A model generated the notes under the pieces. It saw nothing but the letters and a program-made list of their open reading frames with translations. It did no database searches and was not told the DNA's origin. Shown here piece by piece: positions 21,630 through 33,065 of a DNA stretch of 64,000 nucleotides (positions within the stretch are counted from its first letter, which is position 1; each line of letters opens with the position of its first letter). Origin of the DNA: Adiantum capillus-veneris (Eukaryota > Streptophyta > Polypodiopsida > Polypodiales > Pteridaceae). Position numbers and translations under genes: made by a program. Location: positions 73,249,872 to 73,313,871 of the forward strand of contig CM043953.1 in NCBI GenBank assembly GCA_014529385.2. The letters are read 5' to 3'.

Positions 21630-22579
21630 AGCCCAATGGCTTGGCTGATTCCTATTGGCCAGAAGGCAAAGGGGTCCAATGAGAGTTTAGTTGAATTAAG
21701 TAATTACCTAAAGCTCTCACAAAAGGGAAAAGGGGGACACATGTCAGAAGACTACCACTTATGCTGCTTAATTTCCATTGGCTAGGCCTGGGGAGGTCCA
21801 ATGAGGTGTGAGGATGAGCAAATAGCAACAGGGGTCGACCAAGAGAGAGAGGGGGCTGATTTTTGGAAGGCATTAGCACACACACACACACACACTCACA
21901 CAATATCATGCGTGAAGCAAAGAGGACTCTCTCTCCTTCTCAAGCTTTAATGGAAAGCTTACCACCTACTCCAAGCTTGTGAGAAGGGAGGCCTACACCA
22001 ACAACTCTTGGCTTTGTGATGCAAATCCAACCAAGAGCCAAGCTTCAATGCATGCTCATATCCTCTACCATGCTAATTACTAAGCTAAGCTATGCTAGTA
22101 TGAGTGATTATGTGAGGAGATGTACATCTTTCTCGTAAGAATACTCCTTCTTCTTCTCAATCTACTCTCATATCCCGCTAGCTCTCACCATCTTTGAAGG
22201 TGTGTGAGGTCTTGGGTCTGAGACCATGAGGGAATTGATGTTGTGTTTGATAAGTGTTTTGCTTAGTGCATGAAGTTTCCATCTTCATTGCACTAGCTAG
22301 TATTGAAGGAACACAAAGAATTGTACTGTAAAATGTCTCTCTTGATGGGAGAAACCATAATACAAAACCTTTTGGAGGGGGGACCGGCTCCATGCAAATC
22401 CGGCCCTCAACTATTGTCAATTGCTTAATTTCTCTCTCATTTGAAGTATTGTTCATTCTATCTAACTAGGTGTTATACTTTTTGTTGCTCTCTCCACCCA
22501 AGCACTCTTGTTATTCTCATTAGGAAGATATTCTAATGAAATGCTCACTATGTTCATGCTATTTTCCATTACACACAAG

Positions 22580-22865
22580 GGTGAAAGCATGTTAACCTGT
22601 CATGCTTTTTCGTGTCCCGGACAATGGTAACTAGCACAATTTTGACATATGCTAACTAGTACAATAACCTGAGCTACATCTCCAAGATCTATGACATATG
22701 ATATATCAATAGAAAGAACTTGAAACAAGGAATCCAAATGTACAACCTCCGACAAATTTTGATATTATTTGTAAAAAATTTACCAGACGCCCAACTTTTT
22801 GAAGATGTGCTAACTTGAAACTGCTAACTAGCACAAAAAGCGCGACAGGTTAACATGCTTTCACC
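22580..22865. mobile_element. 286-bp MITE with perfect 22-bp inverted ends in the 5' LTR of A
   Basis: Positions 22580-22601 and 22844-22865 are exact reverse complements beginning GGTGAAAGCATG. Homology extends further in (GCTTTTT, CTAACTAGCAC motifs). CACAAG flanks both sides (22574-22579, 22866-22871) and is present once in the 3' LTR near 34195-34200. A 6-bp duplication does not match the commonest plant superfamilies. Confidence 0.85.
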
Positions 22866-22895
22866 CACAAGTTATTAGACCATTAAATGTTACAT

Positions 22896-22907
22896 TGGTA
22901 TCAGAGC
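22896..22907 (+). other. Primer-binding site of element A
   Basis: TGGTATCAGAGC, complementary to the 3' end of initiator tRNA-Met, one base after the 5' LTR. Confidence 0.9.
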
Positions 22908-23298
22908 ACAAGGTTTCTCTTTTCTTGCTCAAGAAGGGAGTTCCCCAAGATAGCTATAAATGGTTGGTACTATTAATTGCATGTGAGTAAGTAGAATAGG
23001 GTTGTTTCATCCTTGCAGTGTGCCTGCCTTTGTGCAGTTAACGGGGCATCACCGTCGAGAGCCATGGTCTTAATAGTGGAGTCCTACGGGGCTTGCCTAT
23101 GGCTTAACCACTATTGAGCTATTAGAAGCTTGACAGGAGCCGATGCTGTTTTGGTGTTGAACGACCCTCTCTTCTATTCCTTGCAATTAATGGTATTCGA
23201 GCCACGGGTACAATAGCTGGAGTGCTTTTTCTAAAGGGGTAAAGAGGAGTAGCAACTAGGGCTTGAAGTGCCAAAGTACACCTAAAAAGTTGTTAGTA

Positions 23299-24914
23299 AT
23301 GGCTGACAATAGTAAAGAGAGTAAAATTAATGTTGATATATTTGATTTTGCTAATGAGCAAGCTACTAATGATGCCCCAATGCTTGTTAACTATCTTGTT
23401 TCTAGGATTCAATAAGCCATGGGGAATCCATCCCTCCAAAGTGAAGTGCAACGGTAGCTTCGTGCTCATGGGATTCTCCAAGCTCCCCACCATGATGAGA
23501 GAGCACCTAGGAAGCCTCCTTGCGAGACTTCCAAAAGAGGCCTCTCTCCGATTCGGGAAGAAGAAGAGGATCCATATGAAGGGCTCAGAAGTTTTCTCCT
23601 TGATGACGCATCTCCTTCTCAAAGGAGAATTCAAGAGCCTTCACCGAAGGAACGAGAAAGAAGTGAGTCTCCTGCCACCTCAACGGAGATGGCTCCACGA
23701 AGATGGCGGGCTAAACGCTCTCCATCACCTCCAAAACGGAGAAGACCATCGCATACTTCTACACACCATACTTCAAAGAGGGATGACAAAAAGCAAGAGA
23801 AGAAAAAGGCATGAAAGAGGACACCCTCTTCTCCATCTTCTTCATCCTCTTCCTCTTATGAAAGTGATGGTGAAGACAAAGAAGATCAAGGAAAGAAAAA
23901 TGCGAGAAAGAGGTCACCCTCTTCTCCATCTTCCTCAAATTCTTCATCTTCTGAAGAAAGTGATGGTGCAACCTTTGAACCATCAAAAAGAAGAGGCCAT
24001 AGGAAATCCTATGCCGCGTGGAAGAGGTCGTCCAAGCTCAAGAAATTCAAAGAGGGAGGGAAGAGCATCTCTTTTCTTACCTATGATGGCACTTTTGGTG
24101 CTATGAACAAAGTCTCGGCCTTTATCCAACAATTTGATGCGGCGTTTAGAGATAAGGGCTTCACGGAGTCCTCTAAGCTACGCCATGTAGCTATGCACTT
24201 TCAAAAGTCCGCCAGGCAATGGTGGTCTAGCCTACGGGCCAACGGTGAAGCTCCACAAACATGGAAAGCTTTAAGAGCTTCCATTATGAAGTAGTTTTTG
24301 GTCACCGATGCCAAAGACAAAGTACTCACCGAATGGCGAAGCTTGAAGCTCTCTCCCTACAAATCCGTTCACCAATATGTAGACAAGTTTTGGGATTTAT
24401 CTCAAACCCACTGTCTTCAAGAAGTTGGATTTTGGAGAGCAAAAGCAACAATTTTGTGTGGGCTTAACTGAAGAAATGGCGGAGTATGTCAACTCCCAAA
24501 GGCCACGCACCATATCGGCGGTTATACACCATACTATGGTGGCCTCTCGAATCAATTTCCAAACGGGGGACTAAAAGAAATTCTAAGCCCACGGAAAACA
24601 AGGGTTCCAATGAGCCTAAGGGGAAGGATAATGTCCAAAAGTCTCCTAAGAGCAACTCCAACAAAGCTAAAGAGAAGGGAGTTTATAAAGGCAAAAATAA
24701 ACTCTCTCCTAAAGAGCTTAAGCGTTATCGCAAGGATAACCGCTATTTCAAGTGTGGCGAACAAGGGCATGCGTACCACGCTTGTCCCCAAAAGAACACC
24801 CGCAATGAACCTCCTAGAGGTACCTTGGTCGAAATCCAAGAGGAGGAAATCCCGGGGCGGTCACTTTTTAGAATGTGTATGATATCACGTGAGTTAACCG
24901 GAGAGGATTATTAA
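23299..24914 (+). pseudogene. Gag of element A with a serine/arginine-rich N-terminal region
   Basis: ATG at 23299. One frame, broken mainly by stops where CAA, CAG or CGA is expected (about 23413, 23454, 23812, 24294). About the first 240 residues are rich in RS, KR, SP and poly-serine (SPSPPKRRRP, PSSPSSSSSSSYESD, KKNARKRSPSSP), resembling RS domains of splicing factors. The gag core follows (FIQQFDAAFRDKG, AMHFQKSARQWWSSLRANGE, PYKSVHQYVDKFWDL), then a basic stretch and one zinc knuckle (KCGEQGHAYHAC, first cysteine changed). Relative D shows the same RS-type sequence, so it belongs to the family. Confidence 0.8.
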
Positions 24915-25072
24915 AAGACCAAAATGTATAAAAATGTATACATACAGAGGGGGGTGGGGTTTTTTTAAATAGGCTCACAGTGTAAGTATAGTATGTATAT
25001 TGGGGTATTATTAATTACCTCTTGAACGCACGTGATATAGGGGTCTTTTGATAAGTGACTGCCCCGGGGAGG
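24915..25072. mobile_element. Small degenerate inverted-repeat element between gag and protease of A
   Basis: The right end (minus strand GGGGCAGTCACTTATCAAAAGACC) is roughly mirrored at the left (ATTATTAAAAGACC). It contains TGAACGCACGTGATATAGGGG, a motif shared with 60073-60096. It breaks the gag-pol frame. Boundaries and target duplication are uncertain. Confidence 0.4.
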
Positions 25073-28000
25073 AAATTCACCACAAAGGATCTCCTCTATG
25101 CCATGCTTGGGGAAAGGTAAGAGAACATGATGCTTTTATTCTCTTTGACCCTGGTTCTACTCACAAATTTATATCTATAGAGTTGGCCACCAAGCTAGGC
25201 ATACAAGCCTACGAGATGGGAGATGTCCTACCCTCAGATGGTGCTTTCAAGGGGCAAGAAGCTTCAGTCACTCCCTTAATCAGGAAATTGAGGCTCCATG
25301 TCCAAAGCTATGTGGACAAAGAGGGCTGCTTTATCTCTCCTCTCAAGCATGAGGATGTAATCCTAGAGGCACCATGGTTTGATCGCATGGCTGCCAATGT
25401 TAAATTCCCTGAAAGGAGAATCTCCTTTAAGTTCAGGGAAAAAGATATATATATAGATGCTAAGAAATGGGTAACACTATACCCATTGTACATACACAAG
25501 CTTTCAACAAGTCAATAAAGAGCTCTATTTTCGTGTACATGATTTTTGTTAAAGATTCTCAAAATGAACCTAATGTTTTAGCAAAAGAAAATATACACAA
25601 TCAAAAGGAATTAGAGTTATCCAATTTTCTCAAGGGGTTTCAAGATATCTTTATCGATGACATCCCTTGTGAGCTACCTCCTAAAAGAGGCAATGATGAC
25701 CATGCAATTGAACTTATTCCAGGAAGTTCACCGCCTAACAAACCTCCTTATAGAGTTTCTCAAGCTCAACAAGAGGAGATTATATGACAAGTGCATGAGT
25801 CAGTTAGGAAGGGCATGGTTAGGCCTAGCTCATCTCCATTTTGTTCTCCTGTGCTACTAGTGCAAAAGAAAGACAACACACATCGTATGTGTGTCGACTA
25901 CAGAGCATTAAATAGGATCACTATCAAGAATAGGTTTCCCGTTCCACGAGTAGAAGACCTATTTGATAAGCTACAAGGATCCACCTACTTCAGTAGGATT
26001 GACCTAAACAGTGGCTATCATCAAATAAGGATAGTTGATCAAGACATTGTAAAGACCGTATTTTGCACTACGTTTGGTCTTTACGATTACATTGTCATGC
26101 CTTTTGGCTTGACCAATGCACCAACCACATTCAACAGCTTGATCGAGAAGCTATTCAGGCCTCACCGAACCTTTACTGGAGCGTTCTTTGATGATATCAG
26201 CATCTACTTAATTCATTAGACGAACACAAGCAACACCTCCAGGTAATATTTCAAGTTCTAAGAGAGAATAGACTTTATGTTAATAAAAAGAAAAGTGAAT
26301 TTTTCTTACAAGAGATTCAGTATTTAAGTCACATTATCTCTCAAGATGGCATCCAAATGGATCCATCAAAGTTAGAGGTAATAAAAGGATGGCCTAAACC
26401 AAGGAATCTTCATGAATTAAGAAGCTTTATAGGTATGTGTGCATACTATAGACGCTTCATAGAAAAGTTCTCACTAATAGCAGGACCATTACATGACCTA
26501 ACAAAGAAAAACGTTAGGTACACATGGTCTGCCAAGGAGAACAATGCTTTCGAAAAGCTTATCTCTCAACCTGTGCTTACACTACTGGATCTCTCAAAGC
26601 CATTTGAGGTCCAATGTGATGCTTGTGGTGATTGCCTTGGAGCTGTTTTGCTTCAAGAAGGGCACGCCATAGGCTATGAAAGTCAAATGTTCGACCCTGT
26701 TGAGCAAGCTATAGGCATATATGAAAAGGAACTCCTCGCAGTTCTACATGCCTTAGACTCATGGAAGCACTATTTATTGGGGACTCCTTTCATTCTGCGA
26801 ACGGATCACCAAAGTTTTAAGTACTTCATGACGCAGACCAAGCTCTCTGACAAACAAATGAGGTGGGCAAACTTTCTTTCGCAATTTCATTTTCATATTG
26901 CTCACATTGCTGGCAATCATAATCAAGTAGCCGATGCACTCTCAAGACGGTCGAGAGTGAATCCGATTTCCATAGCAACTCACAATGATCTATCTTTTAT
27001 GATAGATGAGTATGCTATTGATCCCGATTTTAGAGATGTGATTTCAGTCCTTGCACTAGGGAAGAAAGAGGAACCGTTTACTTTACAAGATGGTTATCTT
27101 CTCTATGGCAATAGACTATGTGTTACTAGCTCACTACGTGAGAAAGTAATGCATGGATCTCATGCTCCTCCTTATGCAGGGCATAGAGGGATTCAGTCTA
27201 CCCTAAAGGGGATTGAAACATATTTCTATTGGCCTACCATGAAAGCAAACATACAAGAGTATGTTTCTAAATGTGTGGTATGTCAAAAGACAAAGTTTGA
27301 TAGAGGGAAGCAACCCGGATTGCTTCAACCTTTGCCAATCCCTCACCATGGGAGAGCATATCCATGGATTTTATCTTTGGATTGCCTAAGTCTATCCATG
27401 GTAATACGGGAATATGGATGATAGTAGACAGGTTCGATAAACAAACTCATTTTATACCTGTCAAAAAGACTATCAAAGCCCATCAAATGGCAACACTCTT
27501 CATTTCACAAATCTTCAAGTACCATGGCTTGCCAATGTCCATAGTGTCAGACAGAGATCCTAGAATCACATAATATTTGGAAGGGTCTCTTTGAGAATTT
27601 AATAACAAGGTTCAACTTCTCTTCGGCCTATCACCCGCAAACGGATGGCCAAAGTGAAATAGCTAACCTAAAAATTCTCGATCTACTAAAAGCCTATGTA
27701 ACGGAAGTAGATCAAAGGTCCCAATGGGAGAAGTACTTACCCTTAGTGTAGTATGCCTACAATAACACTGTACATACTTCCATGGGAAAAGCACCTTTTG
27801 AGGTAATGAGGGAAGATCAAAAAGTCCCGTGCTACTTAAGGTACACGGGAAGATCTTTGCTGCAAATGAGAATAGCCGAAACCTACAAGAATATTTCCAA
27901 AAGATTAAGGATGCTATCTCTATCTCACAGCAAAGGCAAAGGGCTGCTGCTGACAAGCACAGAAGAGCCCAAGCCTTTAAAGAAAATGATTGGGTCTTAG

Positions 28001-28400
28001 TCAAATTTCCCAAGGCTTGATTAAGGCACGCGACGGGCAAGAATCCTACGGGACACCAAAAGTACTATGCTAAGTTAGCAAAAAGGTACTATGGTCCCTT
28101 CCAAATTCTTAGGGGCCTATCAAATCAAGTCGCCCAACCATTGGCTCATCCACAATGCTTTCCATGTGAGCCTACTAAAAAGGAGAGCCACCTCAAGAAC
28201 CAACTATTGAAGACCCACCGGAGATCGAGGACCAAGAAGAGGTGCTGCAGCCCGAGTCTATTCAACATGAAGACAAGGTACTAAGAGGCGGTAAGACTAT
28301 CCGACGATATCTTATTAAGTTTAAGAATTATCCTTTGAAGATGCTAGATGGATGCAAGGTAGACAATTAAAGGATAACCTAAACCTTGTCAATGCTTACA
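25073..28400 (+). pseudogene. Pol of element A: protease, RT, RNase H, integrase, chromodomain-like tail
   Basis: Protease: ILFDPGSTHKFIS near 25138 (DPGS in place of DTGS) to about 25500. RT: PYRVSQAQQEEI, VQKKDNTHRMCVDYRALN, RIDLNSGYHQI and FFDDISIY, then a single-base frameshift near 26210. RNase H: EVQCDACGDCLGAVLLQEGH and ADALSRRSR. Integrase: zinc H2C2 (HAPPYAGHRGIQ, CVVCQ), MDFIFGLPKSIHG, VSDRDPRIT and YHPQTDGQSEI. The C-terminus includes VLRGGKTIRRYLIKFKNYP near 28280-28340, a chromodomain-like sequence as in chromoviruses. At least four frameshifts or stops. Inactive. Confidence 0.85.
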
Positions 28401-28757
28401 ATGCTTCCCTAGAGTAAGCAAATGTACAAATGTTAAAAACGAACAAAGTTTTTGTCTTATAAGACTCTCTTTTTCTTTACTGTGCACAAAAATGAAGTAG
28501 TATGCATGCTTAGATCAAATTTGCGGAGACGACGTCTCCCAAACACCAAGTAGAGATTGTCACTCTACTATGGAAGATTGATAGGACTAACGTGCAGACA
28601 TGCTTGCGGCAGCTTAGGCTCTCAAGCGCCAAATGGACTAGTCATCCATTCTGGAACGATGTCGTAGGGTAACATAGGGATCCTCTACCCGCTAGGAAAA
28701 AGGACTAATGGATATGCTTTATCTTCTCTACCCCATAGTCGAGGACGACTATGATTT

Positions 28758-28771
28758 CAAGAGAGAGGTAA
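28758..28771 (+). other. Polypurine tract of element A
   Basis: AAGAGAGAGGTAA directly before the TGTCATAATAAT start of the 3' LTR. Confidence 0.8.
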
Positions 28772-28937
28772 TGTCATAATAATCAATATCTAATTCTCCT
28801 AAATGATTTTCTCATGTTAAACTGATCATTTAATTTGGAGAAGTGCCAGTGTTTAGTATGGAGCCTGATTTACCCCTTGTAATTTTCTGTGGTAAAAACG
28901 CACATTTGTAAGGCCCCCATTATGAGGAGAAGCCATC

Positions 28938-31910
28938 GTGCGTGACCAAGATTACACCAAAGGTAATTTTGGGTATGTATACTTGGGAGATGATGAAGCT
29001 TGTGATATTTTCAGCAAAGGTACAGTTTCTGTCAAAACTGCTAACGGAAATGAATGGAAGCTTAAAGATGTTAGACATGTTCCTTCTCTACGGAAAAATT
29101 TGATCTCTACAGGACAGTTGGACGATGAAGGTCACAATGTTGCATTCGGAAACAAACGGTGGAAGATCTCAAAGGGATCTTTGGTGGTTGCCAAGGGAGA
29201 AAAGGTTGGTACACTTTACTTGTGTACTATTAGCACGCAACCTTTAGCTTGTGTAGCAACTACAGCAGTTGACAGTGCGGTGTGGCACTACCGGCTTGGG
29301 CATATGAGTGCCAAAGGAATGCAAATCCTTCAAACGAAGAAGCTTCTACCAGGTTTGAAAGAAGTGGACTTAGGGTTCTGTGAAGATTGTGTTTATGGTA
29401 AACAAAAGAAGGTAAAATTTCAAAAATTAGGAAATGAAAGAAAAAATTAAAAAACTTGAGTTGGCTCATTTTGATGTTTAGGGTCCTGCAAGTACACCAT
29501 CACTTGGTGGCTCATTGTACTATGTAACATTCATAGACGATGCGACTAGAAAACCATGGGTTTATGTCATGAAGAATAAGTCTGATGTACTTTCCATATT
29601 TCACAGGTGGAAAGCCTTTATGGAGAATGAAACAGGTACCAAGGTTAAATGCCTCAGATCTGACGATGGAGGCGAATATTGCAACCAATATTTTGAAAGC
29701 TTTTGTGCTAGCAATGGCATTCGGAGGCAGAGGACAACCCCAAGGACACCTCAACAAAATGGGATTTTGGAAAGGATGAACAGGACAATCATGGAGCGAG
29801 CACGAAACATGCAGCTACATGCAGGCCTACCGCTTGAGCTTTGGATGGAAGCAGTAAGTACGTCTGTGTACTTCATCAACCGATAACCCTCAACGGCATT
29901 GGATGGGGGAGTTCTAGAAGAAGCATGGACAGGTAAATCGATGAATTATGCATTTCTTAAAGTGTTTGGGTGTGAGGCGTTCATACACATAGATAGAATC
30001 CTAAGATCAAAGCTAGATGCAAAGTCCAAAAAGTGTTTCTTCATTGGCTATGGAGAAGGTGACTTTGGGTATTGTCTATGGAATTCTCAAGATGGTAAAA
30101 TATTAAGGAGTAGGGATGTAATTTTTAACAAACAAAATATGTACAAAGATTACTTGGAAAGAAAACAAACAAAAGAAACAGGTGATGAGTAGATGCAACT
30201 TGAGGACGGTGAAGACTCAAGGACTGCAAATGGTGACAATGTGAAACAACGTCAACCAAATGAGGAGCCTCAACCTATTCCCCGAAGATCTACAAGAGCA
30301 AGTAGACCTCTAGAAAGGTTTGTGCCTTCCTTCAACCATCTCTTGATCTCAGATTCTGGAGAGCCGGAATCATACGAAGAAGCTATGCAACAGGAATCCA
30401 AAGAAGAATGGACGAAAAGCATGCAAGTGGAGATGGACTCACTACATCGCAACCAAATATGGGAGTTGGTTGAGTTTCCTAAAGGTAAGCGGGCACTTCA
30501 AAACAAATGGGTGTACAAGCTGAAGGAAGAAGAAGGTGGGAAGAAAAGGTACAAGTCAAGGCTTGTGGTGAAAGGGGTTTCTCAAAAGAAAGGTATTGAC
30601 TTCAAAGAATACTTTCTCCTGTTGTAAAAATGAACTCAATTAGGCTTGTCTTAAGCCTTGTGGCTGCTCATGATTTAAATCTGGAGCAAATGGATGTAAA
30701 TACGGCATTCCCTCACGGTGATTTAGAGGAGGAAATCTACATGCTTCAACCAAAGGGGTATGAAGTAAAAGGTAAGGAGAAAATGGTTTGCAAATTAAAG
30801 AAAAGCTTGTATGGATTAAAGCAAGCATCAAGAAGATGGTACTTGAAGTTCGATCGATGGATGTTAGATCTTGGATTCAGAAGATGCAACTCAGATCATT
30901 GCGTCTACACAAAGAATTTGGGAGATGGGAAGTTCATCATCCTAATGTTGTATATTGATGACATGCTGATTGCAAGTGCTAACATGCAGGACATCAAAGA
31001 CCTAAAAGAGGAGCTGTCTAAATCTTTTTCAATGAAATATTTAGGTGCTGCAAAGAGGATACATGGTATGAAAATATCAAGGGACATGACAAAGAAGACA
31101 ATAAAGCTATCTCAAGAGGATTACATCAAGAAGGTACTAGAAAGGTTTGCAATGCAAAATGCAAAACCAGTTTCTACACCTTTGGCTGGTCACTTTAAAC
31201 TGACGAAGGATATTTGTCCAAAGACACAAGAGGAGATAGCCTATATGTCTAAAGTTCCATATACTGCAGCGGTACGTTCTCTAATGTATGCTATGGTCTG
31301 GACAAGGCCATATATTGCACATGCAGTGGGAGTTGTGAGTAGATTCATGGACAACCCAGGTAAAGAACACTGGCAAGCTGTGAAGTGGATACTTAGGTAT
31401 CTAAAAGGGACAACAACAAATGCTTTGTATTTTGGAGAAACTGATATTTTTCTTCAAGGTATGCTGATGCAGATATGGCGGGTGACAAAGATACTCGAAG
31501 GAGCACTACAAGCTATGTCTTCATGGTTGGAGGCACAAAAGTAAGCTGGGCTTCAAAGCTGCAGAAAGTGGTCTCACTTTCTACCACGGAAGCAAAGTAT
31601 GTAGCAATGACGGAGGCAAGCAAAGAAATTCTGTGGCTTCACAGATTCTTAGAAGAGCTAATTCAAACAAGACAATTGTGTCTTGTACAATGATAGCCAA
31701 AGTGCTATCCATCTTGCAAAGAACTCAGCCTTTCATTCAAGGACAAAGCACATTGAGGTGAGATATCACTTCATACGCACTCTTTTGGAAGAGGGACAAC
31801 TAAAGCTAGGAAAGGTGCATACAAACGAAAATCCTGCAGACATGTTTACAAAGGTGGCCAACAAGGAGAAGTTGAGCTTTTGCTCATCTTCAATCGACAT
31901 TCAAGGATAA
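28938..31910 (+). pseudogene. Pol of copia N: integrase, RT, RNase H
   Basis: Protease remnant (KLKDVRHVPSLRKNLIS), gag-preintegrase (VWHYRLGHMSAKGM, CEDCVYGKQ), integrase core (YYVTFIDDATRK, LRSDDGGEY, PQQNGILERMNRTI), then RT (DVNTAFPHGDLEEEIYM, LYIDDMLIAS) and RNase H ([41 protein letters not shown]). Stops or frameshifts near 29447, 29884, 30190, 30625, 31460 and 31690. The catalytic residues seen are intact but the frame is not. Confidence 0.85.
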
Positions 31911-31970
31911 GAAGCCAGGATGGAAAGCAGTCATAGGTTTGGTTTGGAGATCAGTCTCCAAGTGGGAGAT

Positions 31971-32673
31971 TGTTAAGTATGGAGCTTGATTTACCCCTTG
32001 TAATTTTTTGTGGTAAAAACGCACATTTGTAAGGCCCCCATTATGAGGAGAAGCCATCGTGTGTGAAGAAAAATCACTAGCCGAAAACCAAAATTTTCAC
32101 AGCCAATTTTTTTCGGAATATTCCTTTTCGTCGAAATGTTATGGCTGGACGACAGCCGGAAAGTGGTCAAAAAATGACTGGTTGGTTGGTCGGTTGGCCG
32201 GTGGCCAGTAGTCAATGGCCGGTGGCCGAATTCAAAAGCAGACTTGTCTTCTCAAGGGAGGCCACACATGGGAGGATTGGAGGGTCCGATTTGGACTTAT
32301 CTATACAAGGGCGGCTACACATGGTTGCCTCTCATGAGAGAGGGTAACCCTTTTGGCCTATAAAAGGAGGCCATTTCTACATACATTTCATAGTGTGAAG
32401 TTGATGCAACAAGGTGGGTGTGAGGTGGTGAGAGTGAAGCAAGGCGGGAGCTCTATTAAGGGTATAAACCCTTTGTAAACTACTTCTTGTTTTGAAGTAC
32501 TCTAGACATTGAGTGGCTGCTTTCCCGTAGACGTAGCCCACATTGGGTGAACCACGTATATCGTGTGTACTATCTCTCTCTCTCTACTCTATAATCTCTT
32601 GTGTGTGAAATCTATCTCTCTCCATTAAGTAATCTACTTAAATATCTATTGAGCTACGTCATACTTCCTAACA
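31971..32673 (+). repeat. 3' LTR of copia N
   Basis: Preceded by the polypurine tract AGTGGGAGAT. TGTTAAGTATGG to CTTCCTAACA. TATA box CTATAAAAGG at about 32358. A GC-rich part (32170-32230) repeats GGCCGGTGGCC-like words. Confidence 0.85.
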
Positions 32674-32978
32674 GCCAGGGGAGAAAAAGCTAGAATATTG
32701 GTTAAGCTAGCAGATCGGCCACAGTAGGGATCCAAAGGAGGGAAAATAGGGATCCAAAAGGGGGTCCATCTGCAAAAGAGCAATGTGCACCAATGGGCTT
32801 AAAAGACCCTAAGGTTTAGCCCATTAAGCCTTCCAAAATGCTAAGGTTCCAAAATTCAAAGGTTCTGTCCAAAGGTCAAAAGCCTAGGGAAATTGGATGC
32901 TTTGTGTGTGTCCCAAAAGTCTTCAACCATCCCTACATAGGAGGGGGCGAGCCCTATAAGTAGAAGATGAGAGAGAAA

Positions 32979-33064
<86 letters not shown>
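32979..33064. repeat. (CT)n(CA)n microsatellite in the 3' LTR of A
   Basis: About 8 CT units followed by about 34 CA units. Confidence 0.95.

Positions 33065-33065
<1 letters not shown>

Larger units (their letters stand above)
20163..22894 (+). repeat. 5' LTR of element A (interrupted)
   Basis: Starts TGTCATAATAATTAATATC and ends ATTAAATGTTACA just before the primer site. Removing the two inserted elements leaves about 1.65 kb, equal to the 3' LTR without copia N. It contains a CA repeat (20548-20604). Confidence 0.9.
28850..32673 (+). mobile_element. Ty1/copia element N inserted in the 3' LTR of A, 5' part deleted
   Basis: Flanked by GCCAG (28845-28849, 32674-32678), single in the 5' LTR of A. 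The 3' LTR is 703 bp (31971-32673). Of the 5' LTR only the first 96 bp remain (28850-28945), joined straight to coding sequence downstream of the protease active site, so the rest of the LTR, primer site and gag are deleted. The 96-bp LTR overlap differs at 4 positions. Confidence 0.9.
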
